A stretch of 48,262 bases of DNA from a virus. Numbering within the stretch: position 1 is the stretch's first letter; every line of letters begins with the position of its first letter. The stretch lies in the IMG/VR virus record IMGVR_UViG_3300043433_000039, positions 1 through 48,262 of that record; one strand, written 5' to 3'. A model generated the notes under the pieces. That model saw nothing but the letters and a program-made list of their open reading frames with translations, did not search any database and had not been told where the DNA came from. Below are positions 24,640 through 32,969 of the stretch, in pieces. Position numbers and translations under genes: made by a program.

Positions 24640-25154
24640 TGGCTATTCTGACCTCATCTGGGCGTGCCGCGATTGCACAATCTATCGCGGCGCAGCCAAT
24701 TCATTTTGCCTGGGGTTCTGGAGACTCCACATGGGACACGACGCCTCAGCCAGAAAATGCTGATGCTACAGGCCTGACGAACGAGCTTGGCCGACGCACA
24801 GCAACCAGTGTCCAGTTTGTAACACCGAGCGATACCGGAGACATCATCGTTCCTGTCTTCAACGACTCGGACGGCAATACGGTTAGCAAGCGCTTTGCGC
24901 TGTCTGGCGACCCGACGCCACACCTCTACATGCGATTCAACTTCGATTTTACGGATGCACCGGCTTCGGTCATTCGTGAGATTGCCATTTTCGTATCGAC
25001 GGTCGTGCAGCAAGGCCTGCCCGCTGGTCAGATGTATTTCACACTGGAAGAGCTCAGTGATCCGGGCAACCTGCTGGCGATTGAGCACTTGTCGGACAGC
25101 ATTCTCCGCTCACCGAACTCTCGCCAGTCGTTCGAGTTCGTTTTCACCGTATAA
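24639..25154 (+). CDS. Distal baseplate/tail protein
   Basis: A 171-residue protein. GTG 24639 overlaps the previous stop and has CGGAG upstream, so I prefer it to an earlier in-frame start. It begins MAILTSSGRAAIAQSIA, then HFAWGSGDSTWD, a beta-rich middle, and a helical segment (FTDAPASVIREIAIFVST). This layout occurs between baseplate genes and large fibre proteins in myophages. No function was recognised beyond a likely structural one. Confidence 0.6.
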   Translation: MAILTSSGRAAIAQSIAAQPIHFAWGSGDSTWDTTPQPENADATGLTNELGRRTATSVQFVTPSDTGDIIVPVFNDSDGNTVSKRFALSGDPTPHLYMRFNFDFTDAPASVIREIAIFVSTVVQQGLPAGQMYFTLEELSDPGNLLAIEHLSDSILRSPNSRQSFEFVFTV

Positions 25155-25166
25155 GGGGTTTGAGAC

Positions 25167-27083
25167 ATGACAACCATGCCTAGCGGCTATTACGACCGTA
25201 CCGACGATTCAAAGAATTACGAAAAGCACCTCTTCACTGCCGGTCAGGGTTTGTCTTCGGCAGAGCTGAATGAGATTCAGCAATACCCGACATCCCGCAT
25301 CAGGGGTATTGGCGACGCCATTTTCAAGGATGGCGACATCATTCGCGATGCCCGTGTTGTTGTGAATGAGAACACTGGTGCCGTCATCGCTGAATCCGGT
25401 GCCGTCTATGTGCGCGGCGCTGTCCGTGGCGTCCCGGCTCGTAATTTCGTGGTTTCAACCTCTGGCCTGGTGACTGTTGGCATCTTCTTAGTGGAATCAG
25501 TGGTTACCGCCCTGGAAGACCCTGCCCTACGTGATCCCGCAGCCGGTACTCGAAACTATCAGGAACCGGGTTCGGCACGGCTGAAGGTTGAACCGACCTG
25601 GGGCTTTAGTGGCGAATTTGACGCTGACTTTTTCCCGGTTTATGACATTGAAAACGGTGTGTTGCGAGCAAAATCGGCCCCACCGAATCTGGACGCAGTA
25701 ACTCAGGCTTTAGCCCGTTATGACCGTGATTCGTCGGGTGGCACCTACGTCGTCGCCGGTATGTCTGTGCAAAAGCTAGATGACACCGATGGTGGTTTTC
25801 AAGTCTATTCGATTGCCGAGGGAGCGGCGCGTGTACGCGGTTTCGGCGTGGAATTCACGACATCGCGCCGTCTGTCGGTTGATCCGACACCCGACCTCCG
25901 TTATATCGACGCTGAGCCGCACGCTTCGCAGTCGGTTGCCGCCCAAACGATTGCCCTGGATCGCTACCCGGTTGCCAACGTAACGCAGGTCCGTATTACG
26001 GCCCAAAAGACCGTGACCATGACGCACGGTGCGTATTCTGGTGCCCAGGATGCTCTACCGGATTCGTCGGTGCTGTCGATTATCTCGGTGTCGCAGGGCG
26101 GCACGACCTACGTCAACGGCACTGACTACAAACTGACCTCGGGCAAAGTTGACTGGTCGCTGACCGGCGCTGAACCCGCTACTGGCTCGACTTACTCGGT
26201 GACGTATCAGTACATCACTACGGTAACGCCTAATGCCGTTACGACGACCTCGATCACCGTAACCGGTGCTGTAGTTGGCTCCCTCGTCCTGGTGAGCTAC
26301 AACCAGAATCTGCCGCGCCTAGATCGCATCTGCATCTCGGAGGACGGGCAAATCGCCTTTATTAAGGGGGTTTCCGCTGACTACAACCCGATCCTGCCCG
26401 ATGTGCCGGAAAACATGCTTTCGCTGGCTACCGTTAAGCAAACCTGGGACGCCTTGCGTACCGTGATTCAGGATGGCGTTCGCGTCGTCCCAATGGATCA
26501 ACTGGTGAGAATGAGTAGCCGTATCGACTACGTTATGTCCCTGGTTGCTCAGCAACGCCTTGAATCAGACATCAACCTCCGTGAGGCCGGTGCGAAAAAA
26601 GGCCTGTTCACCGACCCGTTTATCGATGACAGTCAGCGGGATCAGGGTATCGCGCAAACCGGCTCGATTTTCGGCGGCGAGCTTCAGCTCCCGGTATCCG
26701 GTTCTATCCAGTACGTCGATAACCGTGGCCCTAATGGCGTCTCTTTCCTCAACAAGACCGAGGTTTCGTCTGTGCAGCAAGTGGCCCGCACCGGTTCGAT
26801 GTTGGTTAACCCGTACATGGCATTTGGTGTGATGCCAGCGCAAGTAACGCTGAATCCGTCGATTGACCGCTGGACAGATATTACAACGGTGTGGGCCAGC
26901 GCAGTTACTCAAGTTGCGTGGTCTGGCGCGGGCACCGTCGATCAACTGCTGAGTTCAAACGCCACATTGCAGAGCAATCTGCGCCAGATTTATGTCGAGT
27001 TCTCCTGTGGTGGATTTGGCCCTGGCGAGACCCTGATGGGCGTCACGTTCGACGGCCTTTCTATAACCCCGGTTGCCCTGTAA
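25167..27083 (+). CDS. Large tail protein with DUF4815-type N-terminus
   Basis: A 638-residue protein with AAGGGG upstream. Its start, YYDRTDDSKNYEKHLFTAGQ then LSSAELNEIQQY, is the signature I know from DUF4815 phage tail proteins. The rest is beta-rich (VRITAQKTVTMTHGAYSG, TTYVNGTDYKLTSGKVDW) with a helical segment around 460-500 (DALRTVIQDGVRVVPMDQLV). It probably forms part of the baseplate periphery to which fibres attach. The next gene seems to continue its structural role. Confidence 0.7.
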   Translation: MTTMPSGYYDRTDDSKNYEKHLFTAGQGLSSAELNEIQQYPTSRIRGIGDAIFKDGDIIRDARVVVNENTGAVIAESGAVYVRGAVRGVPARNFVVSTSGLVTVGIFLVESVVTALEDPALRDPAAGTRNYQEPGSARLKVEPTWGFSGEFDADFFPVYDIENGVLRAKSAPPNLDAVTQALARYDRDSSGGTYVVAGMSVQKLDDTDGGFQVYSIAEGAARVRGFGVEFTTSRRLSVDPTPDLRYIDAEPHASQSVAAQTIALDRYPVANVTQVRITAQKTVTMTHGAYSGAQDALPDSSVLSIISVSQGGTTYVNGTDYKLTSGKVDWSLTGAEPATGSTYSVTYQYITTVTPNAVTTTSITVTGAVVGSLVLVSYNQNLPRLDRICISEDGQIAFIKGVSADYNPILPDVPENMLSLATVKQTWDALRTVIQDGVRVVPMDQLVRMSSRIDYVMSLVAQQRLESDINLREAGAKKGLFTDPFIDDSQRDQGIAQTGSIFGGELQLPVSGSIQYVDNRGPNGVSFLNKTEVSSVQQVARTGSMLVNPYMAFGVMPAQVTLNPSIDRWTDITTVWASAVTQVAWSGAGTVDQLLSSNATLQSNLRQIYVEFSCGGFGPGETLMGVTFDGLSITPVAL

Positions 27084-27094
27084 GGAGATCTTAA

Positions 27095-28300
27095 ATGACG
27101 TTGCAAGCCAATTCTAACGGTGTTGTCACCGGTAAGTTCTTGATCCCGGCCAATGTCCCGGCTGGGTCAAAGCGTGTTGTACTCACGGGTTCCGGTGGCA
27201 GTCATGGAGAATCTACGTTCATAGGGCAGGGGACGACCGTTGTCGAAACCCGCCGGGTGGTGACAACTGTCGTTCCTCAGCGGATTGATCCGCTGGCCGA
27301 GACATTCACGCTGGATTCGGCACAGCAGATTTCCGGTATCGACATCTGGTTTACGGCGGCTGGTACGTCGGCGGTTGAAGTCCAGATTCGTGAGACCAGC
27401 GCCGGTTTTCCGACTCAGGTGATTCTGGCGTCCGCCCGCCTAGCTGCCTCTGGCATCAAAACTAATGGTAACGCCACGCGCTTTGATTTCACGGCACCCG
27501 TTTCGCTGAACTCGGATACCGAATATGCGATTACCGTGCTCTGCGATGACGCGGTAACGGCTTGCGCTATTGCCGAGCTTGGCAAATGGGACTCGGTGCG
27601 TAGCCGCTGGGTCACTGCTCAGCCTTACCAGGTTGGCGTTCTCCTGTCGTCGTCAAATGCCTCGACCTGGACCGCGCACCAGGATCGTGACCTGACGTTT
27701 CAACTGATCCGCGCCAACTATTCGGCCACTACGAAAACCGTGGTGCTCGGTACCGTGGTAGTGGCTGGCGTAACCGATCTAATGATCCGCGCCAACGTCG
27801 AAAACCCATCGAGCAACACCGGATGCGAATTTCAACTGACGCTGCCCGATGGCTCGACCAAGTTGGTTGCCTCTGAACAGCCAGTCCGCCTAGAGTCTGC
27901 TATCACCGGTAACGTGCAGGTTTCGGCACTGTTGCGCGGCAGTGTACAGGAATCCCCGGTACTACACCGTGATGTACAGCTCCTGACCGGCACTGTCGCC
28001 AGCTCTGGTGACTACGTTAGCCGCGCCATTGCTGGTGGCACCAACGTCAAAGCCAAGGTGATTCTTGAGGCTTATCTTCCCGGTTCGTCGTCGCTGACGA
28101 TCAATGCCAAGGGCATTGATGCTGGCGACACCTGGGTAAACATGAGCGTTCTCGAATCGGTTCAGATGGGCGATGGTTGGGTAGAGCTTACCTATCAGTC
28201 TGCTGCAATGACTGAAACCATGATCCATACACAGGTCATTCTGAGTGGTTCAGTGCAATACCGTCCGAAAGTTCGAAACTACCGCATGTTAGTTTCTTAA
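27095..28300 (+). CDS. Distal tail/fibre-base protein
   Basis: A 401-residue, almost all-beta protein with TAAGGAG upstream. It includes VVETRRVVTTVVPQRIDPLAETF and AVEVQIRETSAGFPTQVILA, a jelly-roll-like pattern (FDFTAPVSLNSDTEYAITV), and a C-terminus ending in VRNYRMLVS. It sits between the DUF4815-type protein and the fibre that carries the DGR variable region, so it probably links fibre to baseplate. No exact family was recognised. Confidence 0.6.
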   Translation: MTLQANSNGVVTGKFLIPANVPAGSKRVVLTGSGGSHGESTFIGQGTTVVETRRVVTTVVPQRIDPLAETFTLDSAQQISGIDIWFTAAGTSAVEVQIRETSAGFPTQVILASARLAASGIKTNGNATRFDFTAPVSLNSDTEYAITVLCDDAVTACAIAELGKWDSVRSRWVTAQPYQVGVLLSSSNASTWTAHQDRDLTFQLIRANYSATTKTVVLGTVVVAGVTDLMIRANVENPSSNTGCEFQLTLPDGSTKLVASEQPVRLESAITGNVQVSALLRGSVQESPVLHRDVQLLTGTVASSGDYVSRAIAGGTNVKAKVILEAYLPGSSSLTINAKGIDAGDTWVNMSVLESVQMGDGWVELTYQSAAMTETMIHTQVILSGSVQYRPKVRNYRMLVS

Positions 28301-28321
28301 GTCGCGGCCCAAGGAATAATA

Positions 28322-30463
28322 ATGGTAGTAGATAACCGCTCTCAATGGATTAACCTTGCGCTACCAGACGCAGCGAACAAGCTGTCGGACGATGTTTTGC
28401 GTCTGGTTTCCTCTCTAAACACGATTGATGCCCAGATTCACGCAATCAATCTGATTTTGCAGTCGAACGACGTCAACTTTGACTCGGTTCAGGAAATTGT
28501 TGACAGGCTAAAATCAATTCCAGCCTCTCAGCCGCCGTTGGTTTCTGGCGAAAACATTAAAACAATAAATGGCAATTCCTTGCTGGGGTCTGGCGATATT
28601 GTTATATCGGCCGGTGCCGCTGTCACCATTACCGGCAACCTGTCGATCTACGTCACGCAAAGCACCACGCTGACGATTACCAACTACGACTCCGCCACGA
28701 CTTATACCGTCTCGGCCACGGGCGGTACAGTGTCGCGCACGGGCGATACGATCACCTATACCGCTGGCAGCACGGCAGGCACGTTTGCGATTGATGTCAC
28801 GGCAGGAGACGCAATCCGCTCGGTCGCCATTACGGTCAACGCTGCCTCAGTGTCAGCCCCGACCATTACCAGCCCAAGTAGCGGCGCAACCGGTATCGGT
28901 CAAACGCCGACCATCACGACCAGCGCCTTTGCCACGATTGGCCTGTCGGATACGCACCTCAACACCGATTGGGAAGTGCGCACCGCTGCTTCGGGTGGCG
29001 GCACGCTGATTACCTCATCGTCTGCCGATGCCACCAATAAGACCAGTTGGACAGTGCCTGGTAACTTGCTGGCGACTTCCACCACGTACTACGTCCGCGC
29101 CCGTCATCGCGGCACGACACTGGGCGCTGGTGGCTGGGGTGAATCCAGCTTTACAACGGCGGCCACGTTTGGCGGCCTGATCGGTACACAGGGCGGGCAG
29201 GGCTTCGGGGTCGGCGTTTATCTCGGTACGCTGCCGTCTGGCTTTTCAGCACTGACCGGCACCACGGATAAGGCCTCGGCCAACTATGGCAACTATCAGT
29301 ATTCCGATGGTTCTATCATGGTCTTTGTGCCGAAGTTCTTTTACCGCATCGGCAATGCCAGCAGCCCACGCTACGCTACCTATGGCGCAAATGCCATCGA
29401 TATTGCGGGAATTGATGCGTATGCCAGCGAATCGGCAGCTAATGCGGCGGGTTACGCCATGCACCGGGCTTTCTACGATGGCGGCGCGGAAAAGTCTGGC
29501 TTCTTTATCGACAAGTATCTGGCCTCTAAAAACGGCACGACTAGCTGCAAATCCATTCAGAACGGCAACCCGATTTCGCTGACGACGAACGCCAGCTATA
29601 ACCCGTCAAGCGGTATGACCGGCTGCACGGGTATTCTGGCCGATGCCGTTGTGCTGGCACGCAGTCGCGGCGCGGGTACGTTTAACGTGGCCTCAATCTT
29701 TATGTATGACGCGCTGGCCAAGCTGGCACTGGCTCATGCACAGGCCAGCAGCAATACGACCTATTGCGCCTGGTATGACGCAACCAATAATTTCCCGAAG
29801 GGCTGCAATAACGGCTCGCTGGCTGATACCAATGATAGCTCTGTGACATTTACCGCTGCGTACTCAGCAAAACCGCTTACCGGTTCGGCCTCTAATCTGG
29901 CCAAGACCACCCACAACGGGCAGAGCTGCGGTGTCACCGATGTTAACGGGGCTTTGTGGCAGGTGATGCTGGGTCTGACGCAAGCCGGAACCTCGGCAAC
30001 GGATACAACAGCCATCACCACAGGTAATGCGTACACTTTGAAACGTAGCGTGGCGCTGGCCAGCCTGACTGGCGGTTTTGGCGGGGCTACCGATGCCTGG
30101 GGAACCACCACCAACCTTGCTACCAACTACGACCTAACCAACGGCTTCCTGCCTTGGGGCGCTACAACCGGCTGGAACTACTTTGGCAGCGGCAGCAACG
30201 CGGTATTTAGCGGGGCGACCAGCGGTACGGACTACTTGCGCTCTTGCTCAGGTATTGCCGCGCTGACCGGCATGGATGCTGCGGGCACCAGCCAGTTTGG
30301 TAATGACGGCAACTACCAGTACGGCACCGCAAACCTTTTCCCGATCGCGTCCGGCCGCTGGGGTGACGCCGCTGGTGCGGGGGTGTTCTACCGTTACTGG
30401 TACTTCAACCGGTCGACTGACCACTACATCATTGGCTTCCGGGCTGCCGCCTATGGATCGTAA
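28322..30463 (+). CDS. DGR-diversified tail fibre / receptor-binding protein
   Basis: A 713-residue protein with AAGGAA upstream. Residues 1-95 are a helical attachment region. About 95-180 is an Ig-like domain (VTITGNLSIYVTQSTTLTIT) and about 180-285 a fibronectin-like domain ending in YYVRARHRGTT. From about 290 on comes a C-type-lectin/formylglycine-enzyme-like fold (MVFVPKFFYRIG, FFIDKYLASKNG) that ends in the DGR pattern with GFRAA. Residues 672-711 are the variable region; 12 codons there correspond to A-containing codons open to change. It is the tail tip that contacts the host surface and the target of the retroelement. Confidence 0.9.
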   Translation: MVVDNRSQWINLALPDAANKLSDDVLRLVSSLNTIDAQIHAINLILQSNDVNFDSVQEIVDRLKSIPASQPPLVSGENIKTINGNSLLGSGDIVISAGAAVTITGNLSIYVTQSTTLTITNYDSATTYTVSATGGTVSRTGDTITYTAGSTAGTFAIDVTAGDAIRSVAITVNAASVSAPTITSPSSGATGIGQTPTITTSAFATIGLSDTHLNTDWEVRTAASGGGTLITSSSADATNKTSWTVPGNLLATSTTYYVRARHRGTTLGAGGWGESSFTTAATFGGLIGTQGGQGFGVGVYLGTLPSGFSALTGTTDKASANYGNYQYSDGSIMVFVPKFFYRIGNASSPRYATYGANAIDIAGIDAYASESAANAAGYAMHRAFYDGGAEKSGFFIDKYLASKNGTTSCKSIQNGNPISLTTNASYNPSSGMTGCTGILADAVVLARSRGAGTFNVASIFMYDALAKLALAHAQASSNTTYCAWYDATNNFPKGCNNGSLADTNDSSVTFTAAYSAKPLTGSASNLAKTTHNGQSCGVTDVNGALWQVMLGLTQAGTSATDTTAITTGNAYTLKRSVALASLTGGFGGATDAWGTTTNLATNYDLTNGFLPWGATTGWNYFGSGSNAVFSGATSGTDYLRSCSGIAALTGMDAAGTSQFGNDGNYQYGTANLFPIASGRWGDAAGAGVFYRYWYFNRSTDHYIIGFRAAAYGS
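30335..30454 (+). repeat. DGR variable repeat (VR)
   Basis: A 120-bp segment in frame with the fibre and ending 9 bp before its stop. Aligned without gaps to TR (30917-31036), it differs at 17 positions: 16 where TR has A (replaced 4 times by C, 5 by G, 7 by T) and one G-to-T at the third base of the first codon. An A-free stretch of 18 bases near the 3' end is unchanged and fits the initiation-of-homing site. Confidence 0.97.
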
Positions 30464-30469
30464 CTTGAA

Positions 30470-30489
30470 GGCAGGGCGATAGCCCTGCC
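30470..30489 (+). other. DGR hairpin downstream of VR
   Basis: GGCAGGGC and GCCCTGCC form a perfect 8-bp GC-rich stem with the loop GATA, 15 bp after VR. In the Bordetella BPP-1 DGR a hairpin or cruciform with a short GC stem and a four-base loop just after VR promotes target recognition. Position, stem length and loop size fit. It could also act as a weak terminator, but no T tract follows. Confidence 0.8.
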
Positions 30490-30499
30490 CTACTAAATT

Positions 30500-30898
30500 A
30501 TGAAACCTAACCCAGAAGCCGCCATTCTGCATAAATGCCGAGAGCTCATCATGCAGCTGAATGTGAACCTGAATCACTTTCCGCGTCATGAGAAGCACGG
30601 CCTATGCCTGCAAATCCGTAATTTAGCCTATGGCGTACTGAAGGGGCTGGTGGAGTGCGAGAAACGCTATCACAACAAAACTAGCCTAACCCGGCTGGAT
30701 GTGGAGCATGAGCAACTGCGCACGCTGGTCAATCTCTCATTTGAAATGGGGTATTTCGGCTACCACCACCATAAATCAACGCGTAGCGATGCCGAATCGC
30801 TGCGCCGTTATACCGCCGTCTCGATCCTGCTCAACGAGCTAGGGGCGATGATCGGCGGCTGGATTCGGAGTCTGCGGGTTATCCCGCAGGCCGAATAA
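30500..30898 (+). CDS. avd: DGR accessory variability determinant (Avd)
   Basis: A 132-residue, basic, all-helical protein located between VR and TR, as in BPP-1. It contains LNVNLNHFPRHEKHGLCLQI and ends near LLNELGAMIGGWIRS, the hallmarks of the Avd four-helix bundle that assembles as a barrel-shaped pentamer, binds the reverse transcriptase and TR RNA, and is needed for retrohoming. The ATG has no obvious ribosome-binding site, so expression may be low or depend on the upstream hairpin region. Confidence 0.9.
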   Translation: MKPNPEAAILHKCRELIMQLNVNLNHFPRHEKHGLCLQIRNLAYGVLKGLVECEKRYHNKTSLTRLDVEHEQLRTLVNLSFEMGYFGYHHHKSTRSDAESLRRYTAVSILLNELGAMIGGWIRSLRVIPQAE

Positions 30899-30916
30899 GG
30901 GCGGGCCATTATCATG

Positions 30917-31036
30917 CTGTTCCCGATCGCGTCCGGCAACTGGAATGACGCCGCTAAAGCGGGGGTGTTCTACCGTAACTGGAACAACAACCGGTCGAAT
31001 GACAACAACAACATTGGCTTCCGGGCTGCCGACTAT
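30917..31036 (+). repeat. DGR template repeat (TR)
   Basis: The 120-bp master copy, just after avd and 121 bp before the RT gene. It has 30 adenines, mostly as AAC/AAT codons when read in the fibre frame. AAY codons mutated at A never become stops; a single AAA codon is the exception. TR is transcribed and copied by the RT with random bases opposite A. The 31037-31157 stretch is the expected RNA spacer used for priming and protein binding. The open frame across TR is not considered a gene. Confidence 0.97.
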
Positions 31037-31157
31037 ATCGCTGCTTCCGACCTGAAATTCCATCAAGGAAATACTGGCGAAATAGGGATGGCACCGTCCT
31101 GCAATATGGCGAAATCTGCCGGGATTGGCTTTTTAGTACCAACGTGGAACGTCAGCC

Positions 31158-32159
31158 ATGCCTAAACGATACGGCCACCTCTACGAGCAGATGTTCACGC
31201 TCGATGCGCTGCACGAAGCGTATTTGCGCTCCCGTGACCGTAAGCGCAAGAAATCGGCTGTGCGTAAGTTTGAGATCAATCTGGGTGCCAACCTGCAAAA
31301 GCTGCACGATGAGCTAAGCAACGGCACCTATGAGCCACGGCCTTATAAGACTTTCTACGTCTTTGAGCCAAAGCCGCGTCTGATCCACGCGCCGCATTTC
31401 CGCGATGTGGTGGTGCAACAGGCGATGTACCACGTCCTCTATCCGCTGGTGGATAGCCGCCTCTGCTTTGAGAGCTACGGCTGCCGCAAGTTCAAAGGCA
31501 CGCACCGCGCTGCCGACCGGGCGCAGCATTTTCTGCGCGAATCGCCGCCGGATAGCTACCTGCTGCAACTAGACATTCGCAAGTTCTTCTACCGGATTGA
31601 TCGGGATATTCTGCTCAGTCAGTGGCGCAAGATCATCAAAGACGAGCGCGTGCTGGCCTTGCTGGCCGAGTTTGCCAAGTATCCGGCAGACGCCGGGGTG
31701 CCGATTGGCAACCTGATGAGCCAGATCGCTGCACTGATCTACCTGAACCCGCTGGATCACTTCATCAAGCGGGAACTCAAAGCAGAGCGCTATGTGCGCT
31801 ACGTCGATGATTTCATCCTATTTGGCATGACCAAAGACGAGGCCATTAAAACCCGCGACCAGATCATTGTCTGGCTGGCTGAACACCTAAAGCTGGAACT
31901 GTCCCGCTGGACAATCCAGCCGGTGAAACGGGGACTGAACTTTGTCGGCTTCCGTACCTGGCGCAAAACCCGCTTTGTACGCAAGCACAGCCTCTATACC
32001 TACAGCAAGGCGCTGCGCCGTGGTGATATGGACAGCGTGATTAGCTGCCTTGGCCACGCCAAAGCCAGCGGCACGCACAAACACTTTATGAACCGGCTCC
32101 GGGAATACCCGGCGCTCTACGACCAACTGCCTGACACCATGAAACGAGGCCAGCCATGA
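31158..32159 (+). CDS. rt: DGR reverse transcriptase
   Basis: A 333-residue protein with the RT motifs in order: RLIHAPHFRDVVVQQAM (about 74-90), LDIRKFF with catalytic Asp 139, VPIGNLMSQ (181-189), which has the DGR-type xGxxxSQ form, and YVDD (215-218). It lacks maturase, integrase and RNase H parts, as DGR enzymes do. It copies TR RNA with adenine-directed errors. The stop overlaps the next start (ATGA). Confidence 0.96.
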   Translation: MPKRYGHLYEQMFTLDALHEAYLRSRDRKRKKSAVRKFEINLGANLQKLHDELSNGTYEPRPYKTFYVFEPKPRLIHAPHFRDVVVQQAMYHVLYPLVDSRLCFESYGCRKFKGTHRAADRAQHFLRESPPDSYLLQLDIRKFFYRIDRDILLSQWRKIIKDERVLALLAEFAKYPADAGVPIGNLMSQIAALIYLNPLDHFIKRELKAERYVRYVDDFILFGMTKDEAIKTRDQIIVWLAEHLKLELSRWTIQPVKRGLNFVGFRTWRKTRFVRKHSLYTYSKALRRGDMDSVISCLGHAKASGTHKHFMNRLREYPALYDQLPDTMKRGQP

Positions 32160-32563
32160 GCAGCATTTACAAATACCGCCGTATTACGACCGAAGGGCCG
32201 AACGGCACCACGCTCTATTTCAAAAACGCTGACGAAGGCGACCGCGCTCTGGAATTGGCCGAAGTCGCTGGCTGGCATTACGTGAGCGTACCGGAAACCG
32301 CCCAACTGCCAGCACAGCCTACCGAGATTGAGTGGCAAGCCGTAACGCTCGACGCGGAGAACAAAGCCAGCATTATGGCCAGCAGCCGCGCCGTGCAACT
32401 GATTAACCAGGGCGTCGTTGACCAGATCCGCGCCCTGTACTCAGTCGATGACGAGCTGAAGCTGCTGCGGACTGCGCCTAGCGCCGAATTTGAGGCATAC
32501 AACGCCCACGCTGAGGATTGCCGGGCATGGGGCAGGGCAGAGAAAGCGAAGCTGGGGCTGTGA
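32156..32563 (+). CDS. RT-coupled protein of unknown function
   Basis: A 135-residue protein whose ATG overlaps the RT stop, so the two are co-translated. The N-terminal 60 residues are mixed (YKYRRITTEGPNGTTLYFKN, ALELAEVAGWHYVSVPE); the C-terminal half is helical and charged (VVDQIRALYSVDDELKLLR) and ends in RAWGRAEKAKLGL. It resembles small proteins that follow tail fibre genes and may help fibre assembly. Coupling to the RT makes a DGR accessory role an alternative. A terminator follows directly. Confidence 0.65.
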   Translation: MSSIYKYRRITTEGPNGTTLYFKNADEGDRALELAEVAGWHYVSVPETAQLPAQPTEIEWQAVTLDAENKASIMASSRAVQLINQGVVDQIRALYSVDDELKLLRTAPSAEFEAYNAHAEDCRAWGRAEKAKLGL

Positions 32564-32621
32564 CGATACTCAGAAACGAAGGCTGGGAAGATTGAGGGAA
32601 AAAATCCCACGCGGATGACGG

Positions 32622-32643
32622 AAACTCGCTTCGGCGGGTTTTT
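32622..32643 (+). terminator. Strong Rho-independent terminator of the late operon
   Basis: AAACTCGC (32622-32629) pairs with GCGGGTTT (32634-32641), one G-T pair, around a TTCG tetraloop and runs into a T tract. It closes the late and DGR transcription unit before the tRNA gene. Confidence 0.88.
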
Positions 32644-32655
32644 CAATTTACCTCG

Positions 32656-32684
32656 TTGACGTTCCTATCGCGGTAAAGTATTAT
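32656..32684 (+). promoter_or_regulatory. Sigma70-type promoter of tRNA-Cys
   Basis: TTGACG (32656-32661) and TATTAT (32679-32684) are separated by exactly 17 bases. The predicted start near 32691 is 8 bases before the tRNA. Its closeness to the bacterial consensus suggests constitutive expression, also from a prophage. Confidence 0.75.
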
Positions 32685-32698
32685 CTCGAACTCTTGGC

Positions 32699-32772
32699 GG
32701 TGCGTTAGCAAATCGGTTATGCCCTGGATTGCAAATCCAGTTAGCCCAGTTCGACTCTGGGACGCACCTCCA
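32699..32772 (+). tRNA. tRNA-Cys (anticodon GCA)
   Basis: A 74-base cloverleaf: acceptor GGTGCGT with ACGCACC, anticodon stem CTGGA with TCCAG around loop TTGCAAA (GCA at 32731-32733), T arm CCCAG-TTCGACT-CTGGG, and an encoded TCCA end with discriminator T, as in bacterial tRNA-Cys. All stems pair. It could supply Cys decoding to the phage. Lying next to the integrase, it, or its 3' half, could also relate to the attachment site. Confidence 0.93.
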
Positions 32773-32857
32773 GAGCAGTTTTTGAGGCAGGTTGGTTGTC
32801 CGGGTGGTTTATCCGTTGAAACCCAGCGTGGATACGGAAGTCACCGGATTGCAAATC
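32726..32857 (+). repeat. 12-bp direct repeat of the tRNA-Cys anticodon arm; candidate att region
   Basis: GGATTGCAAATC occurs at 32726-32737 inside the tRNA and again at 32846-32857, 120 bp on. The region between has a TATCC/GGATA inverted repeat and looks like a decayed type II tRNA, but its acceptor and T stems do not pair. Tyrosine-integrase phages often carry attP beside int and overlapping tRNA sequence, so this is a reasonable att candidate, not proof. Confidence 0.4.
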
Positions 32858-32900
32858 GAATCGCTTTCCCCGCCAGGTTAAAAATTAACCTTAAAAATCA

Positions 32901-32937
32901 AAAGCCCGCCAGGATTCTTTCCTCGCGGGCTTTATTC
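32901..32937 (+). terminator. Rho-independent terminator before the integrase
   Basis: AAAGCCCGC (32901-32909) pairs with GCGGGCTTT (32925-32933) around a 15-base loop, followed by ATTCTTT. It ends transcription from the tRNA promoter and isolates the integrase. Confidence 0.8.
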
Positions 32938-32969
32938 TTTCCCTCTCAGGCTACACACAAAATACACCG

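Noticed and set aside
30470-30489. The hairpin after VR as a terminator
   Set aside because: No T tract follows and avd, TR and RT lie downstream in the same orientation, so stopping here would switch off the DGR.
30914-31165. An Asn-rich open frame across TR
   Set aside because: It exists because TR keeps the fibre reading frame; TR works as RNA template, and there is no ribosome-binding site.
32775-32875. A possible second (type II, Ser-like) tRNA
   Set aside because: Acceptor arms pair only partly and the T stem does not pair; kept only as a tRNA-like remnant in the candidate att region.
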